Source of the DNA: Leptotrichia hofstadii | Lineage (GTDB): Bacteria; Fusobacteriota; Fusobacteriia; Fusobacteriales; Leptotrichiaceae | Length of the DNA stretch: 64,000 nucleotides | NCBI RefSeq assembly: GCF_007990525.1 | Contig: NZ_AP019823.1 | Coordinates: forward strand, 1-64,000 | Direction: 5' to 3' | Shown: positions 43,458 through 52,119 of the stretch, piece by piece | Layout of the letters: every line of letters begins with the position of its first letter | How positions within the stretch are numbered: position 1 is the stretch's first letter | Notes under the pieces: generated by a model | What the model saw: only the letters and a program-made list of their open reading frames with translations | Database searches by the model: none | Told to the model about the DNA's origin: nothing | Program-made: the position numbers and the translations under genes

Positions 43458-44492
43458 TTATCTGTTGTTGTACAATCGCCATATTCCATAAACTACATAA
43501 ATGTAAACAATATATGGCACGAATCCAAAAGTATGCAAATACGAAACAGCAAATACAAGTATCACAATAATGATTGCAAAACCAATTCCCTGTATTATTT
43601 CAGCAAATGAAACTGATTCGACACCAAATACATTTGGCCTGAATATTGTGTTTATTGGTCTTGTAAAAAGGTTTAAAATTAATACTGAATATATAATTGA
43701 TTCTGTATTAATTCCTAAGAACCAGAATATTATTGTAGAAAGTCCAGCTAAAAATCCAAAAAATACTTTTCCAAGTCCATGTCTAGGGGTAGTAAAGCTA
43801 TCTGTTAATACAAAAATTCCCATAAAAATAATTTCTCCAAGAGTAGTAACTACATTGATATTGTAAGCCGCTGCAATATAGTATCCGAAGAAAATGGTAA
43901 CAAAGAATGATACTGGTATATGCCATGTTATCTTTGTTCTAAGGATTAAATATATTGCCCCTATAACCATGGCAACTATTGAAAGCTCTCCGATAATTCC
44001 TCTGTCTACTATAATAAATGAAGTTAGGCCAGTTATATTCTGTCCTGAAATTTTCATCACTTGTGAATTAGTCCACGCTTGTGAATTTGGAGCCAGAACA
44101 GCTGGAAAAAATGTTAATACAAATAATTTCCCTAATATTACTGGATTAAAAATCTTTTTATCTGTTCCCCTGTATACAGCTTTTCCAAATAATGTTGCCA
44201 TTCCTCCTGCAAATGCCGCCACATAAAGCGGTGTAAACGGAGCAAGGACAAGCCCTGTCAAAGCTCCTATTGTAATTCCTGAAAGATCCTTTAATGTTCC
44301 TTTGTTTTTCTGTATTATCAATGAAAATATTACGTCTATAGCTTCCGAAGCCCCTACTGCTGATAAAATTACTAGAAGTGGCGTTGTTTCATAGATGAAG
44401 AATGCCACAAGCAGCATAGGGAGCAGAGATACCAAAATATCTATATTTGCCTTGGTTATATTTTCCTGTAATTCCTTTTTCTTTCTAAACAT
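43458..44492 (-). CDS. RnfD/NqrB-family electron-transport membrane protein (orphan)
   Basis: 344 residues with about ten membrane helices. GTLKDLSGITIGALTGLVLAP and FVLTDSFTTPRHGLGKVFFG match RnfD, whose FMN is bound covalently to a Thr in the D-x-x-[ST]-x-x-T stretch. Rnf couples ferredoxin and NAD+ to Na+ or H+ transport. None of the other rnf/nqr genes is adjacent: neighbours are mfd and a low-complexity secreted protein. It may be an extra or displaced copy, or an independent flavoprotein. Confidence 0.82.
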   Translation of the reverse strand: MFRKKKELQENITKANIDILVSLLPMLLVAFFIYETTPLLVILSAVGASEAIDVIFSLIIQKNKGTLKDLSGITIGALTGLVLAPFTPLYVAAFAGGMATLFGKAVYRGTDKKIFNPVILGKLFVLTFFPAVLAPNSQAWTNSQVMKISGQNITGLTSFIIVDRGIIGELSIVAMVIGAIYLILRTKITWHIPVSFFVTIFFGYYIAAAYNINVVTTLGEIIFMGIFVLTDSFTTPRHGLGKVFFGFLAGLSTIIFWFLGINTESIIYSVLILNLFTRPINTIFRPNVFGVESVSFAEIIQGIGFAIIIVILVFAVSYLHTFGFVPYIVYIYVVYGIWRLYNNR

Positions 44493-44586
44493 ACTAAAAT
44501 TTCACTGCCTTTCTTTTATAATTTGATTTTTTGCTTAACCCCAGTAAATACAAAAAGTTGCTAGATAAACCTCTGATATAGCTGTC

Positions 44587-45195
44587 CTACTCTGGCGAGC
44601 TTGAATCTCCGCCACCTGATGACGAACCTCCTGAACTGCTTCCACCACTGCTTCCGCTTCCAGATCCGCTGCTGCTTCCTCCAGTTGATTTTGGAGATGA
44701 ATCCTGTGATTTAACTTTTGACGGTTTTTCCTGTGGAGCCGCTTCTGTAGACGGATCGCTGTTTTTCAGACGGCTATGCTTAGGTGCTTTAGATAAGCCG
44801 TTATTGTTTCTTCTGTTTCTTTTGTTGGATTTTTTCCCATTAAGTCCATTTTCATTTGCTGCGCTTGGATTTTGTGCATTTGGATTAGCATCTGCTACAG
44901 GCTGCTGTGGTACGACCTGCTGTTGAGGAGTGTTTGGTGCAGGCTGTTGAGGCTGTGCCGTATTTACTGCTGCGGCAGGTTGCTGCTGTGCAGGCTGCTG
45001 TTTTGAATCATCCTTCTTGGTATTATTTTTTGCCGTATTATCATCTTTTTTAACTTCTTTTATTTTGTCACCGACTTTTTTAGTTTCATCTCCCAGCTGT
45101 TTCAATATATTTTTTGGATTTTTTGAGTCCTGGCTTCCAAATGCCACTAATACAACTGACATTAGGAACAAAATGACACTTTTTATTTGCTTCAT
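44587..45195 (-). CDS. Secreted low-complexity Pro/Gln/Ser/Gly-rich protein
   Basis: 202 residues. Signal-like N-terminus MKQIKSVILFLMSVVLVAFG. Then a Lys/Asp-rich helix, a Gln-Pro-Ala tract (QQPAQQQPAAAV type), a basic patch KKSNKRNRRNNN, and a C-terminal Ser-Gly tail. It has no lipobox Cys, and no known domain. It is probably exported and disordered, perhaps a wall- or surface-associated linker. The gene is far less AT-rich than its surroundings, which follows from the Gly/Pro/Ala codons. TTAGGAG gives a firm start. Confidence 0.7.
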   Translation of the reverse strand: MKQIKSVILFLMSVVLVAFGSQDSKNPKNILKQLGDETKKVGDKIKEVKKDDNTAKNNTKKDDSKQQPAQQQPAAAVNTAQPQQPAPNTPQQQVVPQQPVADANPNAQNPSAANENGLNGKKSNKRNRRNNNGLSKAPKHSRLKNSDPSTEAAPQEKPSKVKSQDSSPKSTGGSSSGSGSGSSGGSSSGGSSSGGGDSSSPE

Positions 45196-45266
45196 ATCTC
45201 TTCTCCTAACTTTTTATTTATTTAAACAAAATATAATTTATATAAATGAATTACAATGTTTTTTTG

Positions 45267-47024
45267 TTATTTTTTATTAGCTATATCAAAATTTTTATTA
45301 TATAATGCTTTGTAAATTCCGTTTTTACTTAATAATTCATTATGGTTTCCTATTTCTTTTATTTCCCCCTTCTGTATCACTACTATTTTATTACTATTTT
45401 CGATTGTTGTCAACCTATGAGCTATAACAAATGTAGTTTTTCCTTTCATAAGTTTTTCGAGTGCGTCCTGAACTAGTTTTTCAGATTCATTATCAAGTGC
45501 TGATGTAGCTTCATCTAAAATTAAGATCTGTGGATTTTCCAAAATTGCACGTGCGATTGCAATTCTTTGCTTTTGTCCACCAGACAGTTTTATACCACGT
45601 TCCCCAATTTCGGTATCATATCCATCTGGCAGGCTTTCGATAAATTCGTGTGCATTAGCTTGCATGGCGGCTTCTACTATTTCTTCTCTGGTAGCGTTTT
45701 GGCGGCCATATCTTATGTTGCTAAGAATTGTTCCTGCGAACAAGAAGGTTTCCTGTGGTACAATTCCAATTGCTTTTCTGAGACTTTTAATATCATAATT
45801 TCTAATATCAGTGCCATCAATTTTTATTGAACCATTAGACACATCAAAAAATCTTGGAATCAAATTGACGAGCGTAGATTTTCCGCCACCGGAATTTCCC
45901 ACAAATGCAACAGTTTCACCTTTCTTGACGGTTAAGTTAATATTCTTTAATATTTTTTCAGGATTGTCTTTATATTTAAAATCAACATTTTCAAAATTTA
46001 TATCATTTAAAAAATTTTCAAATTTTATACAATTTGGCCTATTCACAATATTTGGAATTTCTTCCAGAATTTCAGAAACTCTTGTAATTGAAGATAGATT
46101 TACACTTATTGCATTAAATCTTGTCATAGCTCTTTTTGCAGGTGTGTACATTGATGAAATTGCACCTATTATCGTAATAAAATCTCCAGGCGTAAAATTT
46201 TTTGCCCTCAAAACGCGATATCCACTAAACATCAATAAAAGTGCAATTATTATATAATTTAATGCTTCCATGATGGAATTAGCTTTCGCATTGTATCTGG
46301 CAGATCTTACAGCAATTTTCTTTAAACTATTATTTTTTTTCTTAAAATTATTTATTTCATACTCTTCTGTAGCAAATGCCCTTATAATCCTAATCCCCGA
46401 CAATGTTTCCTGCAACTTGGAATTTAGCCCATCTAATGCCTCTTGCCGCTGCCTTCCTGAACGCTTTAGCCTTTTTGCATATCTTCTTACTGTAATTACA
46501 AGGATTGGAGTAACAACCATGACTCCTAAAGTTAAATCAAAATCTATATAAAATGCTATTCCTAAAAAAAAGACTACTTTTATTATTTCAGAAATCATAT
46601 CAAAAATCTCTAATATAATTGAATTTATATTGCTAGGGTCTGTCATGACACGTGTCATCATATCCCCTATTTTTTTGCTTGAAAAATATTCCATATCTAA
46701 AGTCTGTATCTTGTTATAAATATCAGTAACTATGTCCTTATAGATAGAAGATGAAATTACAGTTGAAAAAATTGTATTCCAATACATAAGTACTGCTCCA
46801 ACTGCCGCAAGCATTATCATTGCTCCTGCCGCATATAAAATATCCTTTTCACTTTTTCCTGCAATACCTTTATCAAACAGCCTTTTTATCAAAGCTATTG
46901 GAGCTGAAGAAACAAGAGATGATATTGTTGCAAGTAAAAGATTTAGTATGATTAATATATAATATTTTTTTATATATTTTTTCAGTTTTTGAATCCCACC
47001 AAAATCTAATTTTATTTTTTTCAT
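45267..47024 (-). CDS. msbA: MsbA-type lipid exporter, ABC permease/ATPase fusion
   Basis: 585 residues: six-helix exporter domain, then an ATPase domain with GNSGGGKST (Walker A), LSGGQKQR (signature) and ILILDEATSALD (Walker B), and an H-loop in FVIAHRLTT. Length and half-transporter form match MsbA, which flips lipid A-core across the inner membrane. Its place at the end of the LPS glycosyltransferase block supports this over a drug exporter. Symbol given by context. Confidence 0.8.
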   Translation of the reverse strand: MKKIKLDFGGIQKLKKYIKKYYILIILNLLLATISSLVSSAPIALIKRLFDKGIAGKSEKDILYAAGAMIMLAAVGAVLMYWNTIFSTVISSSIYKDIVTDIYNKIQTLDMEYFSSKKIGDMMTRVMTDPSNINSIILEIFDMISEIIKVVFFLGIAFYIDFDLTLGVMVVTPILVITVRRYAKRLKRSGRQRQEALDGLNSKLQETLSGIRIIRAFATEEYEINNFKKKNNSLKKIAVRSARYNAKANSIMEALNYIIIALLLMFSGYRVLRAKNFTPGDFITIIGAISSMYTPAKRAMTRFNAISVNLSSITRVSEILEEIPNIVNRPNCIKFENFLNDINFENVDFKYKDNPEKILKNINLTVKKGETVAFVGNSGGGKSTLVNLIPRFFDVSNGSIKIDGTDIRNYDIKSLRKAIGIVPQETFLFAGTILSNIRYGRQNATREEIVEAAMQANAHEFIESLPDGYDTEIGERGIKLSGGQKQRIAIARAILENPQILILDEATSALDNESEKLVQDALEKLMKGKTTFVIAHRLTTIENSNKIVVIQKGEIKEIGNHNELLSKNGIYKALYNKNFDIANKK

Positions 47025-47166
47025 ATATTTAATTTGCCTTTCGTTATTTACTTGTATGTAAACCTTTTTTAAAATATTTTACTAAAGCCTTGGTATATTG
47101 AATTTTTAGTCTTTAAATTTAAAAATGGTTTAAATAAATTTCAAATTATTTTTCTCCATTGTCTAA

Positions 47167-48237
47167 TTAATGTTTTTTTACAAAAATATTTCGTAATTTT
47201 CTGTAATATACACCACTACCGTCAGTCAGCTCCCTTTTAAATTCATCAAAACTTTTAAAATCGTCTCCGCTTACTCGATAAATCCAGTTTTTATTAAGTT
47301 TTAATGAGTTTACGCCTTTTCTTGTAGTAATAAATACATCAACTCCTAATTTTCTTATATCTTCACGGTTTCCTTTGTATCGGTGTCCCCAAGGATAAGC
47401 CAGACAATCTGGAGTTTTTCCAAGTTTTTCTTGAATAATCCTTTTATTTTCCAGAATTTCAAATTCTACATTTTTTCTAAATTCTTCTTCACTAATTTTG
47501 TCAAAAAATTCATTTTGCTTTTCTTTAAACAATTTATTCAAAAATTCCTTTTTTTCGTTTTCAGATTTATTATTTTCCTGAAGTTGTGCAATATTTCGAT
47601 ATTTTTGTACAAAATCCTTCTTTGGTTTGTATCCAGGAATTGAAATTTTACTTCTTAATTTAAATACAGGAAGTCCATTTAATTTTTCCGCATCTTTTTT
47701 TTGAGAATAATTTCCTTTAAAAAACAAATTATAACTTTCTCTTTTAAAATACGGCGAACTTTCATTGCTGTAAAAATCAAGCACTTCAATGTCTTTTATT
47801 GTTAATTGATGTGAATGTGTATGAAGCTGAAAATCAATTAATCCACTTTTATACATTTCCCTGATTTCATCCCAATTGAGGTAATCCTCATCTTCTCCAA
47901 TAAATTTTGTATTCAAAAATATTGTTGCTTTCATATTGTATTTTTTTAAAATTGGAAAAGCCAAAGTGTAATTATTTTTATAGCCATCATCAAAAGTTAT
48001 CAATATTGAATTTTGTGGCAATGTATAATTTAAATTCTTTAATTCTTCCATTTTAAAAGTTTTTTTATCTTTTATCCATTTTATGTGTTCTTGAAATTCA
48101 TCTACAAAAATTCCACCTTTCCCTTTTTCACTGTCAACACTGTGATACATAAGGCACAAAACGAAATTTTTTCTAGTTTTATTATAAATAATAAATATGA
48201 AAAACAAGAAAATTATTATCAAAAATAAATATATCAT
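47167..48237 (-). CDS. Membrane-anchored polysaccharide deacetylase
   Basis: 356 residues. One N-terminal membrane helix (MIYLFLIIIFLFFIFIIYN), then the NodB fold: LCLMYHSVDS, TFDDGYKNNY (metal Asp), LHTHSHQL (metal histidines), LAYPWGHRYKGN. A ~70-residue charged insertion separates the metal motifs. It probably removes N- or O-acetyl groups from an envelope polysaccharide. I prefer ATG 48237, 8 nt after AAAGGA, to 48246, which has no spacing. It lies between the glycosyltransferases and msbA. Confidence 0.85.
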   Translation of the reverse strand: MIYLFLIIIFLFFIFIIYNKTRKNFVLCLMYHSVDSEKGKGGIFVDEFQEHIKWIKDKKTFKMEELKNLNYTLPQNSILITFDDGYKNNYTLAFPILKKYNMKATIFLNTKFIGEDEDYLNWDEIREMYKSGLIDFQLHTHSHQLTIKDIEVLDFYSNESSPYFKRESYNLFFKGNYSQKKDAEKLNGLPVFKLRSKISIPGYKPKKDFVQKYRNIAQLQENNKSENEKKEFLNKLFKEKQNEFFDKISEEEFRKNVEFEILENKRIIQEKLGKTPDCLAYPWGHRYKGNREDIRKLGVDVFITTRKGVNSLKLNKNWIYRVSGDDFKSFDEFKRELTDGSGVYYRKLRNIFVKKH

Positions 48238-48397
48238 TTTTTCCATCCTTTATTTACTATAAGTAAAATTATCTTAAATACTGAAGAATATTTACTTCAA
48301 AAGTTATTTTTTATTTTAATAAATATTAATTTTACATTTCAGTAGAAATTAAAGAATTTATATATTTATTCTTTTTAATTTTGAATCAATATAATTA

Positions 48398-48437
48398 TAT
48401 AATAAAATCATTTTAAAAGCAAACTCAAAAATTAGAA
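48398..48437 (+). repeat. Promoter-proximal repeat module, copy 2
   Basis: TATAATAAAATCATTTTAAAAG followed by CAAACTCAAAAATTAGA (two parts) corresponds to 26337-26376 with a handful of transition differences. It contains a perfect -10 hexamer at 48398-48403 and would be the 5' end of a transcript. Confidence 0.4.
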
Positions 48438-48502
48438 ATATTTCAGTCAAGCTAAAGATTGCTTAATCTTTAAGTTTGATATTAAAGGAGTTTGGAAGTA
48501 AA

Positions 48503-48592
48503 ATGAAATTATTACAAATATTTCTACTTATATTTTATACGAAATATAAAAAAATAACAACTAAAAAATACAAAAAATATTTATTAAAATAA
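48503..48592 (+). CDS. Possible 29-aa membrane-active peptide
   Basis: MKLLQIFLLIFYTKYKKITT then KKYKKYLLK: hydrophobic N-half, strongly basic C-half. GGAG and GGAAG precede the ATG. It lies on the strand opposite to its neighbours and ends 3 bp before the stop of the convergent glycosyltransferase. It could be a small toxin or an unused frame; no antitoxin-like RNA was found near it. Confidence 0.3.
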   Translation: MKLLQIFLLIFYTKYKKITTKKYKKYLLK

Positions 48593-48594
48593 AA

Positions 48595-49323
48595 TTATAA
48601 TTTACCTTTTAGTTTTAAAATTTTTGCTCTGATTTTTTTTACTAATCTGTCAATTTTAAAGCTCAATACAGTGTTTTTACGATTTTTGCTAAAATGCACA
48701 TGTCTTTTATTTCCAATGTGAGTTACATAAGGTTCCTTAAAAAATACTGTTTTAAATCCCCGCTCTTTATAAAAATCAGATAATACCTCTTCATATCTTT
48801 GATTTTCCAGCTTTTCATGAAGCCCAAATAAATCCATATCCTTTTTTCTTCTTAGAGCCGGATTATAAGTAAATATTTCACCTTTTACGCTATAATACTT
48901 TTCGCCATTTTTAGAAATATAGTCTTCGTCATAGAAAAAACCTTCTGCAAAATCTTTTTTATCACGTAGTCCAACAACTAGAATTTTTTCATCTTCCTCC
49001 ATCAGTTCCATTGATTTTTCAATAAACCCTTTTTTTAAGAACTTCCAGTCATCTTCGCAATGAAAAATATATTTGGTATCGACTTCACGGTAAGCCTTGT
49101 CAATTGACTTTAATTGTCCCAATCGGGTTTCATTAATTATAAGTTTAAAATTTTTATTATTATATTTTGAAATTAATCTCTCCAATTTTTTCCCTTCAGT
49201 ACTGTCTTCTGTAATTATTATCTTTTTAATTGGATAAGTATTGTATTTAAAAAAGCTGTCAAGCGTTTCTTCAAGCAGGTCAAATCTTCCACAGCTAGTT
49301 ATTACCAGCGTTACTTCTTCCAT
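48595..49323 (-). CDS. Glycosyltransferase family 2
   Basis: 242 residues, GT-A fold: TLVITSCGRFDLLEETLDSF, then FHCEDDWKFL with the metal-binding Asp pair, and a C-terminal basic segment. I start at ATG 49323 (MEEVTLV), preceded by AAAGGG; the TTG at 49332 is less likely. It overlaps the upstream two-domain glycosyltransferase by 29 bp. It probably adds a sugar to LPS core or O-chain; the donor is unknown. Confidence 0.85.
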   Translation of the reverse strand: MEEVTLVITSCGRFDLLEETLDSFFKYNTYPIKKIIITEDSTEGKKLERLISKYNNKNFKLIINETRLGQLKSIDKAYREVDTKYIFHCEDDWKFLKKGFIEKSMELMEEDEKILVVGLRDKKDFAEGFFYDEDYISKNGEKYYSVKGEIFTYNPALRRKKDMDLFGLHEKLENQRYEEVLSDFYKERGFKTVFFKEPYVTHIGNKRHVHFSKNRKNTVLSFKIDRLVKKIRAKILKLKGKL

Positions 49324-50851
49324 ATCTATCAAGCCCTTTCTTAGCTTTTGTTTTTTTATTCTCTATTGCATTTGCCAAATATTCATCATTCTTTTTCAAT
49401 CTGCTTCTGTCATTTTCGTTATGATATAAATGGCAAGTCAAAGCCTCAAACTTCAGTTTTTTCTTTTTACATCCAATGTTAAACAGCCTTACAGCAAGTT
49501 CACTATCCTCTCTTCCCCAGCCTTCTATTTCTTCCTCAAAACCATTTACTCTAATTAAATCATCTTTAAAGAAAGACATATTGCAAGATCTTACTCCACG
49601 TAAATTTCTATCTACTTTTGTAAAAATTTTTGAAAGAAGTTTGTTTCTTACCATATTCATATTGTTTTTTAGACCTTTAGTAAAAAGATTTATTTTTTTG
49701 CCTTCCATTATTTCTTTTGCCGCAATTGGCGAAGTTATCACTCTTGAGCCCTGAATAAAGCATCCTTTTTGCATATTTTTTATATGATCTTCGACAAAAT
49801 GCCTATTTAATATCAAATCGCCGTCTATTATTATTATGTAGTTTCCAGTTGCCTTGCTTATCGCCCTGTTTCTAGACATTCCAGCCCGAAATCCCTTATC
49901 TTCCTGCCATGAGTGAATAATATTGCTCTTAGGATAGCTTTGCTGAAATCTTTTTACTAAATCTATTGTTTCCTGCTTTGAGCCATCATCCGCAATTATA
50001 ATCTCCTTTGGAGCGACAGTTTGTTCTAATGCGCTATTTAGACAGGCTTCCAGAGCTTTTGGCCAGTTGTATGTAGTAATAACGAGAGAAGTGTCGTTTC
50101 CTAAGTTATTGTAATATTCTTCCCGCAGCTTTGTATACTTTGTCATTGTATAGATGGAGCTGTATTTAGCAAGCAGATAGCCTTCATAGCCATCCATGAA
50201 CCCCAGCTGGAAAATATACATCCTTAAAAACCTGAATACCATCTTGAAATATATTTTTATAAAACTTGGATTTTTACCTTTTTTTATATATTCTTTGGCA
50301 CTTTGTGAAGTATATCTGTTTAACTTTTCAAGGAATTCCTCTATGCTGTCATAAGTATAATGGATTATCATTTCTTTTATTTTTTTTATTTGACTGTCAG
50401 TCTGGTACTGCTCATGAACTTCACGGCTATTTATTTTTACTTTTCCATTTTTCCATAGCCTGATTACATAGTCATCCCATCCCCCAAATTTTATTTCTTT
50501 TTTGAAAGCTATATTTCGCAGTTTAATTTTGTAAACATCACCTGATAGATTTTCACTGTTTATAATTGATTTTATTTTTTCCTTCAGTTGTGGCGATATT
50601 ACTTCGTCAGCATCTATTAACAAAATCCATTCACCCTTGCATTTTTTTAAAACAGCATTTTTTTGAGGACCGTATCCTTTCCACTTTTCTACAAAAACTT
50701 TTGCTCCCTTCGCAAGTGCAATTTCCACAGTTCTGTCGTTACTTCCACTGTCTACAACTATTATTTCATCAGCTATTTCTCTTACCGAATCCAAAGTTTT
50801 CCCAATTCTGTTTTCCTCATTAAAAGTTATTATTCCTACGGATAATTTCAT
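49295..50851 (-). CDS. Two-domain glycosyltransferase (GT2-GT2 fusion)
   Basis: 518 residues. Domain 1 (about 1-240) looks like the WaaE/KdtX group of LPS core glucosyltransferases: IITFNEENRIGKTLDSVREI, VDSGSNDRTVEIA, LLIDADEVIS. Domain 2 (about 260-500) is a second GT2 with a galactosyltransferase-type end: SLVITTYNWPKALEACLNS, IIDGDLILNRHF, NGFEEEIEGWGREDSEL. The start is the second in-frame ATG (50851), 7 nt after GGAG. The fusion suggests two consecutive sugar additions by one polypeptide. Confidence 0.87.
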   Translation of the reverse strand: MKLSVGIITFNEENRIGKTLDSVREIADEIIVVDSGSNDRTVEIALAKGAKVFVEKWKGYGPQKNAVLKKCKGEWILLIDADEVISPQLKEKIKSIINSENLSGDVYKIKLRNIAFKKEIKFGGWDDYVIRLWKNGKVKINSREVHEQYQTDSQIKKIKEMIIHYTYDSIEEFLEKLNRYTSQSAKEYIKKGKNPSFIKIYFKMVFRFLRMYIFQLGFMDGYEGYLLAKYSSIYTMTKYTKLREEYYNNLGNDTSLVITTYNWPKALEACLNSALEQTVAPKEIIIADDGSKQETIDLVKRFQQSYPKSNIIHSWQEDKGFRAGMSRNRAISKATGNYIIIIDGDLILNRHFVEDHIKNMQKGCFIQGSRVITSPIAAKEIMEGKKINLFTKGLKNNMNMVRNKLLSKIFTKVDRNLRGVRSCNMSFFKDDLIRVNGFEEEIEGWGREDSELAVRLFNIGCKKKKLKFEALTCHLYHNENDRSRLKKNDEYLANAIENKKTKAKKGLDRYGRSNAGNN

Positions 50852-50882
50852 CAGCATTCTCCTATTTCATATTTTTTAATTC

Positions 50883-51977
50883 CTAAACAGCAGGCAAAGT
50901 ATTCTTTTGACATAATTCATCAAACATTTTTTCAAAATTTACATCATTAATACGATTTTCAGGATAATCAATTAATGTATTGCCTTCTTCCCTTATACGC
51001 CATTTATTTTTATTAATCTTCGGACCATAAAAAGCCATTATTTTCTTATCCAGCCCTTCGGCAATATGTAAAATCGAAGTATCAAGCGACACTACCAAAT
51101 CGCTGTTCTTAATTATTGATATAGAATCCAAGATGGTTCTAGATTTTTCAAAGAATAAAACATTTTTATTGTCTGTTTTTTTTAGGATATTATGTATTGT
51201 TTCCCTGTCATTTGGCGAATCTAGAATTATAATTGTATAATCCTTGTACATTTCCCCCAGCCTTTTTATTATAACAAGTGCATTTTCCTCGTTTATCTTT
51301 CTCCCTCTTGAAGCTCCAAAAAAGTTTAATGCTATTATCTTTCCTTTTACATTGTTTTCTTCAATAAATGCGGCTACGTTCTTTTCTGATTCTTCAGAAA
51401 CAGGAACATCATATTTTGTGTCTTTTATTTCAATATTTACACTTTCCACCATTTGCTTATAAATTTGAATCATTTTTAAAGTATTGTTCTGCTTTATGTT
51501 TTTATTGTAAATATGGTATCCATCCTTGTTGTATCCAACGTTTACGGTTGCATTTACCCTGTTTAGAAGGTAAACTTGCTTGTATTTTAGCCCTTCAGTT
51601 GAATCAAAAAGGACATCATAGTTATTTTTCCCAAGTGTTTTTGCAATGCTTCTCCACTCCTGCATCTTTTTCCTGTCAAGAATGTAGTATTTATTAATGT
51701 TTTTGTTTAGCTTTAACAAATTTTCGAGGGATTTGTCTGCAACAACATCAATTTTTATGTTGGGATAATTTTTTCTTATTTCCCGAAAGATGAAGGAGCT
51801 TATTATGTAATCTCCAATTTTTCCATCTGTCCTTAAAAATAAGATACGCTTTATTTCTGAAGGCATAAGATTAATATTCTTTTTCTTTTTATCAAATATA
51901 TGGCTTAGCACTTCATTTTTTTTATCAACCAGTTTGTCCCTATATGGTCTATAAAATTTCCAGTTTATTTTATTCAT
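50883..51977 (-). CDS. GT9 heptosyltransferase-family protein (1)
   Basis: 364 residues, GT-B fold: IKRILFLRTDGKIGDYIISS near the start (acceptor-side glycine loop), and DLVVSLDTSILHIAEGLDKK in the donor domain, the place of the family's D-x-S/G-x-x-H-x-A motif. GAGGAA precedes the ATG. The first ~35 residues are a basic extension. Likely transfers heptose or a similar sugar to the inner core. Confidence 0.85.
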   Translation of the reverse strand: MNKINWKFYRPYRDKLVDKKNEVLSHIFDKKKKNINLMPSEIKRILFLRTDGKIGDYIISSFIFREIRKNYPNIKIDVVADKSLENLLKLNKNINKYYILDRKKMQEWRSIAKTLGKNNYDVLFDSTEGLKYKQVYLLNRVNATVNVGYNKDGYHIYNKNIKQNNTLKMIQIYKQMVESVNIEIKDTKYDVPVSEESEKNVAAFIEENNVKGKIIALNFFGASRGRKINEENALVIIKRLGEMYKDYTIIILDSPNDRETIHNILKKTDNKNVLFFEKSRTILDSISIIKNSDLVVSLDTSILHIAEGLDKKIMAFYGPKINKNKWRIREEGNTLIDYPENRINDVNFEKMFDELCQKNTLPAV

Positions 51978-52119
51978 TCTTTTTATTCCTCATACAGATA
52001 TAATTATTTACGTTAGTTCGAGGATAACGCATAACCCTTTCCAGTTTATTTTATATCTAAGCTTTGCTCGTATTTGCCAAGAGGCGTTGAAGCATGCTTA
52101 AATAATAAATTTATATTGG
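51978..52119. other. Intergenic spacer with partial duplication of the downstream gene start
   Basis: The 17-bp TTTCCAGTTTATTTTAT occurs at 51957-51973 (inside the first codons of the GT9 gene) and again at 52038-52054 in the spacer. On the coding strand the spacer copy again reads KINWK. It may be the trace of a tandem duplication or a decayed paralogue. Confidence 0.4.

Larger units (their letters stand above)
48247..48594. other. Intergenic region with promoter module and small open frame
   Basis: 348 bp between two minus-strand genes. On the + strand it holds a module repeated at 26337 (48398-48437), a hairpin TAAAGATT/AATCTTTA (about 48453-48472), and a 29-codon frame (48503-48592). CAAACTC at about 48420-48426 is complementary to GAGTTTG at 48488-48494, which contains the SD, so the leader could mask it. 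Confidence 0.45.
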
